A stretch of 64,000 nucleotides of DNA from an uncultured Prevotellaceae bacterium (GCA_937877625.1 CALFJG010000047.1:14246-78245); one strand, 5' to 3'. Counted from the stretch's first letter, positions 34,173 to 42,874 are shown. Translations and numbers: made by a program. Notes: generated by a model from the letters alone, not told the origin.

Positions 34173-35141
34173 TCAATTTTGCTGGTTAATCAGATTTACG
34201 ACGACTTTCACTATCACATCTTTTTCTTCGGTCTTGCTCTCTGCTATCATCAGTGTGAGAGCTACGAGGGTGTTGTTGGCAATGCGTTTGGTTCCATCGG
34301 CATTGTAGAGGATGCCATTCTGGTTGAGAAACCAGAGGAAGAGGGTTGCCGCAATGCGTTTGTTGCCATCGCTGAACGAGTGGTTCTTGGTGACAAGATA
34401 AAGAAGCATGTCGGCCTTCTCCTCAATGCTCGGATAGAGTTCTTGACCGTCGAATGTCTGGTAGATCTGCCCGATACTGCTCTTGAAGGAGTCATCTTTC
34501 TCGTTGCCAAAGAGCGTGCTGCCGCCAAATTTCTCGCGCAGTGAAGCGATGGCTTGCTATGCGCTCTCGTAAGTGGCACGGAAGCGTTCTTCGACAGTCG
34601 TGTGGCTGATGGTCAGGCGTTTGTAGTCGTAGTTGTCGAGCGTATCAAGGGCATAGGTATAATCCACCACCACACCTAATAATGAGTGTCCCTCTTCCGT
34701 CGTCAGTTCTTTCTGACTACTGATTGTGCGACCAAGAATTTGTACCAGCTGGCGCAACTCCGCATAGTGTTCTTGTACACGACGTTCGTTGACGGCATAG
34801 CCCTTGACGATATACTCTTTCAGCACTTTGTTCGCCCAGATGCGGAAAGCCGTACCACGCTTGCTCTTCACACGATAGCCAACGGATATGATGACGTCAA
34901 GGTTGTAGAACGCCACAGGCTGCTTGACTCCAACAACGCGCAAAAAATGCGTGTTGTTCTCTCGTGAGAGTTCACCTTCGAGGAACACATTGTTAATGTG
35001 CTTTCTTACGGTCTTCTCATCCCGTTCAAATAAGGCTGCTATGGTGTTGGCACTGAGCCACACCGTCTCGTTCTCCAGCTTAACGTCGATTTGTGTCTGC
35101 CCGTCGGGTGTCTGGTAGATGACTATTTTGTCTTGTTCCAT
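34173..35141 (-). pseudogene. RhuM-Fic/Doc fusion protein interrupted by one in-frame amber codon
   Basis: A 323-codon frame with a single TAG at codon 195 (34557-34559) and no other lesion. Codons 1-194 encode the RhuM-like part (IYQTPDGQTQIDVKLENETVWLS...FYNLDVIISVGYRVKSKRGTAFRIWANKVLKEY), which has a helix-turn-helix-type N-terminus. After the TAG the same frame continues QAIASLREKFGGSTLFGN and reaches the Doc motif KNHSFSDGNKRIAATLF (H254, DGNKR 258-262). Family members I recall are continuous through this point. The Fic/Doc part would modify a protein by AMPylation or phosphorylation, and such fusions are thought to act in toxin-antitoxin or phage defence. Readthrough cannot be excluded. 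Confidence 0.85.
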
Positions 35142-35225
35142 ACTGAATCCATTGTTTACAGGTGCTAGGTTACATCTTTCTCTTTACAACTCGCTTCAGT
35201 TCAACAGGTATTAATTCATTTGCTC

Positions 35226-35517
35226 CTATTTCTCAATCAATTTTATGATTGCCTCGCGGACACAAGCGGCCATACTTGGGCAAGGCGCATCGCTGTTTAC
35301 GTTGATTCCGTCAGGAGCCACAAGCAGGTAGGTGGGGTAGCTATGCACGTTCAGGTGTCGAAGGTTATGAAATCGGAATAGACAACTGTCGCCTTCTCTC
35401 CTTGCACCTTGCTGGAGAGTTGGACGTTTCTGGCGCAACCGTGTCGGGCTTCACTTGTCCATATTCCACCAGAGCGACGAGGGCGAGCAGTGCGGTGATG
35501 ATTGTTTTCTTGTTTAT
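35226..35517 (-). pseudogene. remnant of a second TlpA-like thiol-disulfide oxidoreductase
   Basis: One frame begins at 35517 with NKKTIITALLALVALVEYGQVKPDT, a signal peptide very like that of the 34161 fragment. Its expected start codon reads ATA, and it ends at 35365. A second frame (to 35226) carries LNVHSYPTYLLVAPDG and PSMAACVREAIIKLIE, the C-terminal end of a thioredoxin domain with its cis-proline (YPT). The start codon is lost, the frames are shifted and most of the middle, including the CxxC, is deleted. It is non-functional. Confidence 0.65.
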
Positions 35518-35555
35518 GGTTCTTTTTTTGGGGGCCAAGATAAATGGTGCTTGTA

Positions 35556-36650
35556 TTATCGGCGTTCTATCTCGTCTATCACTTCTGCAAGGGCTTGCCA
35601 GTGTTCATCGGTCATGCTTGAAGCACTAAAGAGGCAGATGCCTGAGGCTCCCGCCTTGACGGAGCGGCGCACTGCTTCTTGCAGTTCCGAGGGGTTAAGT
35701 CCCCAGCCCTCGGGGTCGATGATAGAGTGTTTGGTGCGCCAATTCTTGCAGATAAACAACCCGCTAATAATGGGGATACGCCCCGCTACGCTTTTCACTT
35801 CTTCGCGCACCACTTTTCCCACCCAGCGCGGGGGTTCGAGGTAGAAGTCATTATAGTTCATAGGGAACAGGGCATCTATGTTCCACGTGTCCCAACGTTG
35901 GCGCACCATCCACGCGGCGTAACTCTTTGGGCCAGGAAAGACATCGGCACTTACTTTCTTGCCGCGTTGGTGTACGGCTTGGGCAATCTTTTCTACAAGC
36001 GAGCGAATAACGTTTTGGCGAAACTCCGCCCAGGCTTCTACCTTGGAGGGGTCGGCCACGGTGCGAATGTCTATGCCGCTCTGTTCACGGAAGTCGGCTA
36101 CACACGCATCGCAATAGCAATAGTCGGCGGCGGGATATTCCTCGTGCATCACCAGCCCGTATTTATCCCAGAGCCCACGCGCCAGAATAACGTCCACATA
36201 GCGAATGTAGTCTAATTGCACCACATCGACATCGGCAATTTGAGCCACTGCCGCATATTTCTCTGTGAGCCATTGTTGCACCTCGGCGTTGTGCGGGTCG
36301 AGGGCGGTGTAGTAGGGTACATAGGCTGGTGCGTGATTGGCGCGTACGCCGAGGCGGTTCACGGCATACCACTCCGTGGGGCATCCGCTTTGTAGCATAC
36401 AGGGTATCCAGGCCTGAAACTCCAGCCCCTGTGCTTTTGCCGCGCGTGCTGCAACGGCTATCTTTTCTGTGTTGAAGCCGGCGTTGAAACACACCCCCGT
36501 TACGCCGTGACTTTTCAAAGAGGCAAAAGCGGTGTTAAGGCTCTGCGGCGTGTCGGCCTCCGATGAGCCCTGCCACACATACAACGGCAAAGCCGTGGCA
36601 AGGCGTGACGTAGAAATGAGTACTAAGAGAAGAGGAAGAAAACGTTTCAT
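35556..36650 (-). CDS. exported glycoside-hydrolase-like protein (GHL10/DUF187 type)
   Basis: A 364-residue secreted protein with signal peptide (FLPLLLVLISTSRLATA). It has a TIM-barrel-like layout: VTGVCFNAGFN, GLEFQAWIPCML, VDVVQLDYIRYVDV, a CYCDACVADFREQSG segment, KVSADVFPGPKSYAAWMVRQRWDTWNIDALFPMNYN, and the C-terminal GASGICLFSASSM. The order and the LDYIRY motif fit the family-10-like glycosyl hydrolases of Bacteroidales. Four clustered cysteines (residues about 195-205) may bind metal. The substrate is unknown. It is 26 bp downstream of the TerB/DnaJ gene. The ATG at 36650 directly precedes the signal peptide. Confidence 0.85.
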   Translation of the reverse strand: MKRFLPLLLVLISTSRLATALPLYVWQGSSEADTPQSLNTAFASLKSHGVTGVCFNAGFNTEKIAVAARAAKAQGLEFQAWIPCMLQSGCPTEWYAVNRLGVRANHAPAYVPYYTALDPHNAEVQQWLTEKYAAVAQIADVDVVQLDYIRYVDVILARGLWDKYGLVMHEEYPAADYCYCDACVADFREQSGIDIRTVADPSKVEAWAEFRQNVIRSLVEKIAQAVHQRGKKVSADVFPGPKSYAAWMVRQRWDTWNIDALFPMNYNDFYLEPPRWVGKVVREEVKSVAGRIPIISGLFICKNWRTKHSIIDPEGWGLNPSELQEAVRRSVKAGASGICLFSASSMTDEHWQALAEVIDEIERR

Positions 36651-36676
36651 CGTATATTCAATAAACAATAAAAGGA

Positions 36677-37474
36677 TTAGTTCATAGCGCGTGCTTTGCA
36701 CACCCGTTCGTAGGCTTCGTTGATTTGTTTGAGTTTCTCCTCGGCGTTTTGGCGGATGTCCTCGCCGAGTGTGGCTACGCGGTCGGGGTGGTGCTTCAAG
36801 ACGAGCTTTTTGTAGGCACGCTTCAGTTCTTCATCGCTTACGTCGGGGCTTATCTCAAGCACCTTGTAAGCCGACTCCAGATCGTTCCTCCCCAGTCCGA
36901 GCAGGGAGTCCACCTCGTTTGCGTCCATCAGCATAGCGCGTGCAATGAGGCGTAGCGTAGCAGTTTCCGTGGGGTCTATGTGGCCGTCGGCTTTTGCTAT
37001 GCCCACAAGGTAGTGGAGCAGTTGCAGCCGTGTGGCATAGTCAAAGTTGTCGGCAATCTGGCGTCCGCAGCCGTCGATGTCAATAGGGTGTTTGAAAATC
37101 TCAAGTAAAATATCGTTGGCTTGCTGTGCCGCCATCTCGCCAAAAGTAGAGCGGAAGAAGCGACGCACATACTCCATCTCGCTGTGCATAATCTTGCCGT
37201 CGGCCTTAATCACGCCAGCCGAGAGCACCAGGAGTGAGAATACGAAATTATCGCGTGCTACATTGCTCTCTCCGTTTGAGCGGCTGTAGCGGCGGGTGTT
37301 GCTGCCCGCCTCATTGTGGCTGAAGTATTCATTGTGAACACGCCTGTCGGTCTCATCAAGTAGAGAGGTCTTGCTGTCGAAGAGCGAGCCGAGTACATAG
37401 CCCAATAATGCCCCGAGCGGGCTGCCGCTTACCATAAAACCTATAGCACCGCCAAAAAAACCTAATATACCCAT
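36677..37474 (-). CDS. TerB/DnaJ-domain co-chaperone, DjlA-like
   Basis: A 265-residue protein built like DjlA. A glycine-rich N-terminal helix (MGILGFFGGAIGFMVSGSPLGALLGYVLGSLF) may sit in the membrane. A TerB-like helical domain follows (residues 70-190, LSAGVIKADGKIMHSEMEYVRRFF and LLHYLVGIAKADGHIDPTETATLRLIA). The C-terminal J domain has KLVLKHHPDRVA with the HPD tripeptide that stimulates DnaK ATPase. The role is probably regulation of Hsp70 at the membrane. It faces htpG, the Hsp90 gene, across a 267-bp divergent region, a suggestive pairing of chaperone genes. Confidence 0.9.
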   Translation of the reverse strand: MGILGFFGGAIGFMVSGSPLGALLGYVLGSLFDSKTSLLDETDRRVHNEYFSHNEAGSNTRRYSRSNGESNVARDNFVFSLLVLSAGVIKADGKIMHSEMEYVRRFFRSTFGEMAAQQANDILLEIFKHPIDIDGCGRQIADNFDYATRLQLLHYLVGIAKADGHIDPTETATLRLIARAMLMDANEVDSLLGLGRNDLESAYKVLEISPDVSDEELKRAYKKLVLKHHPDRVATLGEDIRQNAEEKLKQINEAYERVCKARAMN

Positions 37475-37561
37475 CGTCTTGTCGTTTTTTTTCCTGGTGG
37501 GTTCTATTTGAACCGTGGAAATTAATAGAACCACCTCTTGTTAGAAGGCTTAACGTGGCGG

Positions 37562-37569
37562 CAAAGTTA
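37562..37569 (-). promoter_or_regulatory. -7 box of the TerB/DnaJ gene
   Basis: TAACTTTG on the minus strand fits TAnnTTTG; the leader would be about 85 nt. Confidence 0.5.
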
Positions 37570-37741
37570 GGCTTTTCTTCCTTAACGGCTTGCAGCCTTT
37601 GGCACAATAATTGCTTTTTGGGCATCGTGAAAGAGAACTTTCGCGTTAAGCCCGAAGAGCAAAGCGAAGTTTGCTTCAGCATTGCTTTGGCGAGCATAAG
37701 GCGGTTGAAAACGAATAACTAAAACAAACTTTTTTAATCTT

Positions 37742-39784
37742 ATGAAAGGAAATATCGGAATTACCACAGAGAATATATTTCCTGTGATAAAGAAATTCCT
37801 CTACAGCGACCACGAAATTTTTCTGCGTGAATTAGTAAGCAACGGCGTGGATGCCGTGCAAAAACTCAACACGCTGGCCACAAAAGGCGATTTCAAAGGT
37901 GAGACGGGCGACCTCCGTGTGTCTATCACGATGGACGAGAAGAAACACACACTCACCATCAGCGACAACGGCATCGGTATGACAGCCGACGAGGTGGATA
38001 AGTACATCAACCAGATTGCTTTCAGCGGTGCCACGGACTTCCTTGAGAAGTACAAAGACGACGCAGCCGCCATCATAGGCCACTTTGGCTTGGGCTTCTA
38101 TAGTGCTTTTATGGTAGCAAAGCAGGTAGAGATTTTCTCTCTCAGTTATCAGGAGGGTGCCGAGGCCGTTCACTGGTCGTGCGACGGCTCGCCGGCCTTT
38201 GAGATGGAGGCTTGCGACAAAGCCACACGCGGCACCGACATCGTACTCCACTTAGATGACGACTGCCAGGAGTTCTCCCAAAAAAACCGTGTGCTTGAAC
38301 TCCTGCGCAAATACTGCCGCTTCCTGCCCGTACCCGTCCAGGTGGGGATGAAAACCGACTGGAAAGACGGCAAAGAGGTTGAAACCGATGAGCCGAACAT
38401 CATCAACGACACGACACCCCTCTGGACGAAACAGCCCAGCACACTCCAGGATGAGGACTACAAGAAGTTTTATCGCGACTTATATCCTATGCAGGACGAG
38501 CCGCTCTTTTGGATACATCTGAACGTGGATTATCCGTTCCACCTCACGGGTGTGCTCTATTTCCCACGTATCAAGTCGAACATCGACATACACCGCAACC
38601 GCATAAGTCTTTACTGCAACCAAGTCTATGTGACCGACCAAGTGGAAAATATCGTGCCCGAATTCCTCACGCTCCTCCACGGCGTGATAGATAGCCCCGA
38701 TATCCCGCTCAACGTGTCGCGCAGCTATTTGCAAAGCGACCAAAACGTAAAGAAAATTGCTTCGTATATAGAGAAGAAGGTGGCCGACCGGCTCAACACC
38801 ATCTTCAAAGAAAACCGCTCCGAGTTTGAACAGAAGTGGAACGACCTAAAACTCTTTATCCACTATGGAATGCTCTCGGAAGAAAAATTCTACGAGCGCG
38901 CCGACAAATTTGCGCTTTTGCAGGACGTAGATGGGAAGTTCTACACCTATGAAGAGTATCGCGACCTCATTAAGGGCGAGCAGACCGACAAAGATAAGAC
39001 GCTCGTTTATCTTTACGCCACAAACCGCGACGAACAATATGCCTATATCGAGGCTGCAAAGGCTAAGGGCTACAATGTCCTGTTGATGGACGGACAACTT
39101 GACACCGCCCTTGTCGGGATGTTGGAACAAAAGTTCGACAAATCGCGTTTCAGCCGTGTCGATGGCGATACGCCCGAACGACTTATCCCCAAGACCGACG
39201 GACAAGAGCTCAGCCTCTCCGCCGACGAGACGCACCGCCTCACAGAAGCGTTTAAGAGCCGTCTGCCTCATATCGACAAAAAAGAATTTGCCGTCAGCGT
39301 GGAGGCTATGGGCGAGCAGCAGGTGCCCGTGGTGCTCACACAGAGCGAATATATGCGCCGCATGAAAGACATGAGCCAGTACCAGCAGGGAATGGCGTTC
39401 TACGGCGAGATGCCTGATATGTACGGCCTCGTACTTAATGCCGACCACCCCGCCATACGTGCTATCCTCAGTGCTATGCCAGCCGACGAGCTCGAGCAGA
39501 TAGAGGGTGAGGTGCGCGGCCAACGTGCCCGAAAAGCCGCCGTAGAAGACACGCTGAAAAAGAAGAAAGACGATGAGCTCTCCGACGACGAGAAAGCCCT
39601 AAAGAAAGAGGCCGCCGACGCGCTGGCCGAGCAAGAGAAACGCCTCGCCGAACGCCTCGGGGCATTCGCACAGCAGAGTACAGCCATCCCACAACTTATT
39701 GACTTGGCTCTCTTGCAAAACGGATTGCTCAAAGGCGAAGCCCTTGCCAATTTCATTCGTCGCAGCGTGGATTTCGTGAAATAA
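37742..39784 (+). CDS. htpG: Hsp90-family molecular chaperone HtpG
   Basis: ATP-dependent chaperone of the cytoplasm. The 680-residue protein has the GHKL ATP-binding site: LRELVSNGVDAVQKL, LTISDNGIGMT, and GHFGLGFYSAFMVA. The middle domain has DYPFHLTGVLYFPR and GVIDSPDIPLNVSRSYLQSD with the catalytic arginine. The C-terminal dimerisation domain contains a charged stretch (KKKKDDELSDDEKALKKE) that is longer than in E. coli. No TAnnTTTG box was found upstream, so a different sigma factor may control it. It is monocistronic and ends before a long palindrome. Confidence 0.97.
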   Translation: MKGNIGITTENIFPVIKKFLYSDHEIFLRELVSNGVDAVQKLNTLATKGDFKGETGDLRVSITMDEKKHTLTISDNGIGMTADEVDKYINQIAFSGATDFLEKYKDDAAAIIGHFGLGFYSAFMVAKQVEIFSLSYQEGAEAVHWSCDGSPAFEMEACDKATRGTDIVLHLDDDCQEFSQKNRVLELLRKYCRFLPVPVQVGMKTDWKDGKEVETDEPNIINDTTPLWTKQPSTLQDEDYKKFYRDLYPMQDEPLFWIHLNVDYPFHLTGVLYFPRIKSNIDIHRNRISLYCNQVYVTDQVENIVPEFLTLLHGVIDSPDIPLNVSRSYLQSDQNVKKIASYIEKKVADRLNTIFKENRSEFEQKWNDLKLFIHYGMLSEEKFYERADKFALLQDVDGKFYTYEEYRDLIKGEQTDKDKTLVYLYATNRDEQYAYIEAAKAKGYNVLLMDGQLDTALVGMLEQKFDKSRFSRVDGDTPERLIPKTDGQELSLSADETHRLTEAFKSRLPHIDKKEFAVSVEAMGEQQVPVVLTQSEYMRRMKDMSQYQQGMAFYGEMPDMYGLVLNADHPAIRAILSAMPADELEQIEGEVRGQRARKAAVEDTLKKKKDDELSDDEKALKKEAADALAEQEKRLAERLGAFAQQSTAIPQLIDLALLQNGLLKGEALANFIRRSVDFVK

Positions 39785-39810
39785 ATCCCCGAAATAATAG
39801 TATATTTCTT

Positions 39811-39866
39811 GCTGTCCGCTAAAAACTCAAAAAGGCATTATGCATTTTGAGTTTTTAGCGGACAGC
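39811..39866. repeat. perfect 22-bp inverted repeat, MITE-like element or terminator
   Basis: GCTGTCCGCTAAAAACTCAA (start of the left arm, 39811-39832) is matched without error by the right arm (39845-39866) around a 12-nt loop. The stem is long and AT-rich inside with a GC-rich foot, unlike the other terminators here. The foot TTTTAGCGGACAGCA recurs at 48718-48732, which suggests a mobile-element end. It could also end htpG transcription. Confidence 0.75.
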
Positions 39867-39986
39867 AGTGTTTCCCTGAAGAACAAACGAATAAGGAAAA
39901 CGAGCCACCGATTTGCCAAACCCGCTGCGCAATCGTGTGTTTCAATGAGTAATGAAAGGCTTCCAAGCAAAAAAAACGGTGAAACG

Positions 39987-40018
39987 CTTGCACTATTGCT
40001 GTGAATAGCCTACTTTTG
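39987..40018 (+). promoter_or_regulatory. promoter of tRNA-Lys
   Basis: CTTG (39987-39990), a 20-nt spacer, then TACTTTTG (40011-40018), starting transcription about 22 nt before the tRNA. Confidence 0.7.
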
Positions 40019-40045
40019 CACCGCATTTGAAACAAATGCCTTGTA

Positions 40046-40118
40046 GCACCGTTAGCTCAGTTGGTAGAGCAACTGACTCTTAATCAGTGGGTCCAGGGTT
40101 CGAGCCCCTGACGGTGTA
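40046..40118 (+). tRNA. tRNA-Lys (anticodon CTT)
   Basis: A 73-nt cloverleaf. The acceptor stem GCACCGT pairs with ACGGTGT (G-U at the first pair). The D arm is GCTCAGTTGGTAGAGC. The anticodon stem ACTGA/TCAGT encloses the loop CTCTTAA, giving anticodon CTT. The T arm is CAGGGTTCGAGCCCCTG. The discriminator base is A. CCA is not encoded. Confidence 0.97.
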
Positions 40119-40123
40119 CGCAG

Positions 40124-40160
40124 GCGGGGGAAGACGACAATCTTTCCCCGCTAACTTTTT
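40124..40160 (+). terminator. terminator after tRNA-Lys
   Basis: GCGGGGGAAGA (40124-40134) pairs with TCTTTCCCCGC (40141-40151), one G-U pair, followed by TTTTT at 40155-40160. Confidence 0.85.
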
Positions 40161-40264
40161 AGGACGCTCGTATCGTTTTTTCTTTGCTAAAGTTGTAGCA
40201 CAAAAACCCCAGGCGGTGTGTCCGAGATAAGGCCACTACCGTTGCGCAAACGGCTCTCGTTTTT

Positions 40265-40663
40265 ATGAAACACACTTTCTTCCTGCTTCCTCTTTTTATG
40301 CTCGTGGCTTGCCAACAACCCATAGACGAGCGTTTGGCCGATGAGACGCGCCAATGGACCGAGACAAACTGCCCCAAGATTATTGACGAAATCACTCGCT
40401 TGGACAGTATGTCGTACGATAAGGCCTCAAAAACACTCCACTACTGGTACAGCGTCAGCGGCGAGGCCGACAATGATGCCTTTTGGCTCTGCTACGATGC
40501 CCAACGCCCACTCCACAAACAACAGATTGCCGACCAACTGCGCGTAAATACCGAAATGAAAAATATCGTGGCACAGAAGCGAAACATTCAGTATAACTAT
40601 CGCTCCATCAGCACGCGAAAACTCCTATACGCACTGCAGGTTACGCCTGCCGACTACCAATAA
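40265..40663 (+). CDS. small lipoprotein of unknown function
   Basis: A 132-residue protein with a lipoprotein signal (FFLLPLFMLVACQQ, cysteine at residue 16). The mature region is hydrophilic and probably mixed alpha/beta (ETRQWTETNCPKIIDEITRLDSMSYDKASKTLHYWYSVSGEADND), ending in short basic helices. No family is recognised. The start follows the tRNA-Lys terminator by about 100 bp without a clear consensus promoter. Array 2 lies downstream. Confidence 0.65.
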   Translation: MKHTFFLLPLFMLVACQQPIDERLADETRQWTETNCPKIIDEITRLDSMSYDKASKTLHYWYSVSGEADNDAFWLCYDAQRPLHKQQIADQLRVNTEMKNIVAQKRNIQYNYRSISTRKLLYALQVTPADYQ

Positions 40664-40810
40664 CCGCCTCATAAAGCCTGCACGAACATCTTCCGAGGCC
40701 GTTTCTCCTCCTCGCATCCTTTTATATAAAGAGGTGGTCTGATAATTTGAATTTTTGGGTCTTCTATGGCTGATTGTTTTGCCCTTGATGTAGGTCATAA
40801 ATGGGTAAAC

Positions 40811-41095
40811 TAATTTATTGAACGCCTCCAAAAAAATATACAACGCCCCCAAAAGAATATACAACGCCCCCAAAAGAATATACAACGCCCCCCCAAAAAA
40901 TACATAGTCCGAGAAAGAATTCAAACTGTGACTATATTTGCAAAAATATAGCCTATATTTTCACGAATATAGACTATGTTTGTGAAAATATAGGCTTAAT
41001 TTCATTTCTTTGTGCCTACTATGTTTTTCTTTGTGCCTACTATGTTTTTCTTTGTGCCTACTTTGTTTTTCTTTGTGCGCACCTTGTTAGTTTTC
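40811..41095. repeat. 21-bp-phased repeat array 2 (three different unit families, between convergent genes)
   Basis: Three blocks share a 21-bp step. Block a: TATACAACG at 40837, 40858 and 40879, with a degenerate copy at 40816, joined by C-runs and A-runs. Block b: three hairpin-like units beginning CTATATTT or CTATGTTT and ending AATATAG, at 40932, 40953 and 40974. Block c: four units around CTTTGTGCC at 41008, 41029, 41050 and 41071. The blocks have different sequences but the same period. The region lies between the small lipoprotein gene and the convergent mlaF gene. No gene is supported in it. Confidence 0.88.
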
Positions 41096-41160
41096 TAAGC
41101 GTGCTTTGAAGGACTTAAGTTTGTTTTGTTGGTTATTTGTGCTGAACGAGTGGATTAAAG

Positions 41161-41940
41161 TCAGTTTGTCGGTTTTTGCTGCGCTGCTGCGCCGGCGGCT
41201 TTTACTTTTTTGAGGAAATCGCTCGCGAAGATAAAGTCGGAGAGTCGTTGGTTGGTGCTACCGAGTACTTCGTCTTTCGTGCCTTCCCATTCTTTCTCGC
41301 CGGCGTGTAGGTAGAGGATATGATCGCCGATGCCCAGGACGGAATTCATGTCGTGGGTGTTCATAATGGTGGTTGTTCCGGTTTCCTTGGTGATGCTGTA
41401 GATAAGTTCGTCAATCACGAGCGATGTCTTGGGGTCGAGGCCGCTATTTGGTTCGTCGCAGAAGAGATAGCGTGGTTTCAATGCTATGGCGCGTGCTATG
41501 GCCACACGTTTTTGCATGCCGCCACTGATTTCGCCGGGGTACTTATCAATGGCATCCGTGAGGCCGACGCGGTCTAAGCAATACGCTGCTCGGCGGCGGC
41601 GTTCCTTATATGACTTGTCGGAAAACATATCTAAGGGGAACATCACGTTTTCCAATACGCTCAGGGAGTCGAAGAGTGCCGCGCTCTGGAATATCATCCC
41701 CATCTCTCGGCGCAAGAGTGTGCGTTCGCGTTTGCTCATTGTGCAGAAGTCGCGACCGTCGTAAAGCACCCTGCCACTTGTGGGGGTGAAGAGCCCAACG
41801 ATGCATTTTATCAACACGGTTTTCCCCGAGCCGCTACGCCCAATGATAAGGTTGCACTTGCCGCTGTCGAACTGGCTATTGATGTTATGCAGCACGCTTT
41901 TGTCGTCAAACTGCTTGGAAAGGTCTTGTAGAGCAATCAT
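41161..41940 (-). CDS. mlaF: ABC transporter ATPase, MlaF type
   Basis: ATPase of the Mla phospholipid transport system that keeps outer-membrane asymmetry. The 259 residues hold Walker A IIGRSGSGKTVLIKCIVGL, Q-loop GMIFQSAALFDSLSVLENV, signature ISGGMQKRVAIARAIA, Walker B YLFCDEPNSGLDP and the H-loop MNTHDM. FQSAALFDSL and PNSGLDP are typical of MlaF. I chose the ATG at 41940, which overlaps the mlaE stop by 4 nt (ATGA); the open frame upstream is not coding. The MlaD-like lipid-binding gene is not next to it. Confidence 0.93.
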   Translation of the reverse strand: MIALQDLSKQFDDKSVLHNINSQFDSGKCNLIIGRSGSGKTVLIKCIVGLFTPTSGRVLYDGRDFCTMSKRERTLLRREMGMIFQSAALFDSLSVLENVMFPLDMFSDKSYKERRRRAAYCLDRVGLTDAIDKYPGEISGGMQKRVAIARAIALKPRYLFCDEPNSGLDPKTSLVIDELIYSITKETGTTTIMNTHDMNSVLGIGDHILYLHAGEKEWEGTKDEVLGSTNQRLSDFIFASDFLKKVKAAGAAAQQKPTN

Positions 41941-42683
41941 GAGAGCAAAGAAGTGAGGAAGAGGTCGGAAAAAAGTATCAGCATAGAACTGCTCACTACG
42001 GCATTGGTGGAAGCCTTGCCCACCTCCACCGAACCGCCTTCGACGGTGTAGCCGAAGAAGGCGGAAACGCTGCTGATGATAAAGGCAAAGAAGAGGCTCT
42101 TTATCACACCCATCCAGAAGAACCACTGTGTGAAATCGTGTTGAAGGCCGGCGGTGAGGTCGGTAGGTGTAATGATGTGTGCCACGTATGCCGTGGCATA
42201 AGCCCCGACGAAGCCGCTCACCGTGCTGAAGATTACCAGAAGCGGTATCATTGTCACAAGCCCGGCTATCTTTGGCAGGATTAGGTACGAGGCGGAATTG
42301 ACACCCATAATCTCTAAGGCATCGATTTGCTGGCTGGTGCGCATTGTGCCTAACTCCGAGGCGATGTTTGAACCCACCTTGCCCGAGAGTATCAAACACA
42401 TAATGCTGCTGCTAAATTCCAGAAGCATTATCTCACGCGTGACGTAACCACTAACCCAGAGCGGCATCCAAGCGCTTTGTATGTTTAATTTGATTTGTAT
42501 GCAGATTACCGCGCCGATGAAAAACGAAATCAGAAGCACGATGCCGATAGAGTCAACGCCGAGTGCAGCCATTTCTTGCAGATATGAGCGCAGAAACATA
42601 CGCCACCGCTCGGGGCGTGAGAACGTGCGTCCCATCAGTTGCAGGTAGCGGCCTAAGGTGCGAAGAAAGGTGAGGATAAACAT
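41937..42683 (-). CDS. mlaE: MlaE family lipid ABC transporter permease
   Basis: Membrane subunit of the Mla system, 248 residues with five or six helices. Family motifs are IGIVLLISFFIGAVICIQI, the EFSSSIMCLILSGKVGSNIASELGTMRTSQQIDALEIMGVNS coupling region and GGSVEVGKASTNAVVSSSMLILF near the end. It is translationally coupled to mlaF. The 5' leader may be about 190 nt, with candidate -7 boxes at 42875 and 42887. Confidence 0.95.
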   Translation of the reverse strand: MFILTFLRTLGRYLQLMGRTFSRPERWRMFLRSYLQEMAALGVDSIGIVLLISFFIGAVICIQIKLNIQSAWMPLWVSGYVTREIMLLEFSSSIMCLILSGKVGSNIASELGTMRTSQQIDALEIMGVNSASYLILPKIAGLVTMIPLLVIFSTVSGFVGAYATAYVAHIITPTDLTAGLQHDFTQWFFWMGVIKSLFFAFIISSVSAFFGYTVEGGSVEVGKASTNAVVSSSMLILFSDLFLTSLLS

Positions 42684-42874
42684 ATTTGCTTGAATAACGG
42701 AGTGTGCTGTTGAATTGCTGTGCGTGCTGTTGTATTTAGCTAACGGTGTTTAGTTAACGTGTCGGACGCGGCGTAAAAGCCGTGCTTGCGGCGCAACAGC
42801 CTATTAGCCCGTGGTAACAAGAAATAGGCATTGCCTCTGTTCTTGCTTAAAGCCTGCAAGGGCTAAACCGCTGC

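Noticed and set aside
41941..42399. Upstream extension of the mlaF frame
   Set aside because: It overlaps mlaE in another frame and encodes Arg/His-rich sequence; the ATGA overlap at 41937-41940 gives a natural start.
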